NCBI GenBank assembly: GCA_018105865.1
Contig: CM030840.1
Coordinates: 14,533,226-14,597,225 of the forward strand
DNA from: Metaphire vulgaris
Taxonomy: Eukaryota > Annelida > Clitellata > Crassiclitellata > Megascolecidae
Length of the DNA stretch: 64,000 nt
Direction of reading: 5' to 3'
Positions within the stretch are counted from its first letter, which is position 1. Each line of letters begins with the position of its first letter. Position numbers and translations under genes: made by a program. The notes below the pieces were generated by a model. It made no database searches, was not told the origin of the DNA, and saw nothing but the letters and a program-made list of their open reading frames with translations. Shown here one piece after another: positions 63,370-64,000 of the stretch.

Positions 63370-64000
63370 GTAAGCTTCCAAGTGTAAAATAATTACAAAT
63401 TTACGCAGAATTCCAAATGTAAAAAAGGAATTATGCAGAATTCCTTCAATTGTGTATAATCTTTAAACGTAACGCGCCAACGTTTGTAAATAGACATCGG
63501 AAGGAAATATGCGATACTTTCTGGTAAAAAATTATTTGGACTTCTTGGTTAGACATGCATTTATCAATACAGAGAGAAATGGAAAAAGTTTCCTCATCTC
63601 TGTGGTATTTGATTAGATCAAAGGAAACAAACGATCAAAAGGCGTGACTACAGAAGGCACTGTTACACACAAACGCACACATACACACACACACCAGATA
63701 TCTGTTAAAATATATCATGATTTCGCATCCGAGTTACAAGATTTGCCTGTTTGTAATTCTAACTCAATAATCTATGCGTACTGATTAGTTGAAAATTATT
63801 AGCAAATAACTATTTCTTGCTATTATTGTTGCGGATATGGGTAGAAAGAACGCAGGCGTGTTCATACTATAGATGTAACGACAAAAGCTTAGTCGCATGT
63901 CGTCATAAAATCACGCGAGTCGTCAAAAATGTTTGGTATTTGATTTACAATGTCCGGGGCGTGTACACATTTGATACGAATTTCAAGTGTTGTGTTGTTT

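Overview
This is a eukaryotic, animal window. Its genes are split by GT-AG introns, intergenic DNA is AT-rich, microsatellites are long and abundant, and there is a dense load of miniature transposons, SINEs and dead non-LTR retrotransposons. The recognisable genes (a TMCC-family protein, a PPP1R16-type phosphatase-1 targeting subunit, and an IRF transcription factor, a family absent from insects and nematodes) fit a non-vertebrate metazoan, most likely a marine invertebrate. The species cannot be fixed from the sequence alone. A run of exactly 100 N at 60665-60764 marks an assembly gap.

Layout. (1) 557-3298, + strand: the last four coding exons of a TMCC gene, entering from the left. (2) 3299-4709: a tail-to-tail intergenic gap with a retroelement relic. 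(3) 4710-33819, - strand: a complete PPP1R16A/B (MYPT3/TIMAP) homologue. I rebuilt it as ten phase-consistent exons (1665 bp, 554 residues) by following splice sites and family alignment. It has an acidic N-terminus, a KAVQF phosphatase-1 docking motif, ankyrin repeats, an RRTS kinase-type site and a C-terminal CAAX box. Its introns carry most of the repeats. (4) 33820-49115: gene-poor, with several CpG-rich blocks that could be promoters or 5' exons. (5) 49116-49358, + strand: an intact small hydrophobic protein in one exon. (6) 49359-57226: repeats and microsatellites. (7) 57227-58139, + strand: two exons encoding a complete IRF DNA-binding domain with its five tryptophans. (8) 61729-63369, + strand: two more exons with a PLDLS CtBP-type motif. 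Their phase does not fit the second IRF exon directly, so they are either a separate gene or later IRF exons reached through an exon I cannot see. They run off the right edge.

Repeats dominate the rest. At least seven hAT-like MITE families are recognisable by termini beginning CAG, and many copies still have perfect 8-bp target duplications, including nested and self-nested insertions. There is an 80-bp palindromic TTAA-bounded family (8 copies), two Tigger/pogo-like families with TA target sites, tRNA-derived SINEs whose 3' tails grade into giant triplet microsatellites, a probable 5S-rRNA-derived SINE, and two large inverted-repeat (foldback) structures. No autonomous transposase gene is visible. 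I see no unmistakable new 'system'; the most informative finding is the fossil record of recently active non-autonomous transposons and the two foldback loci.
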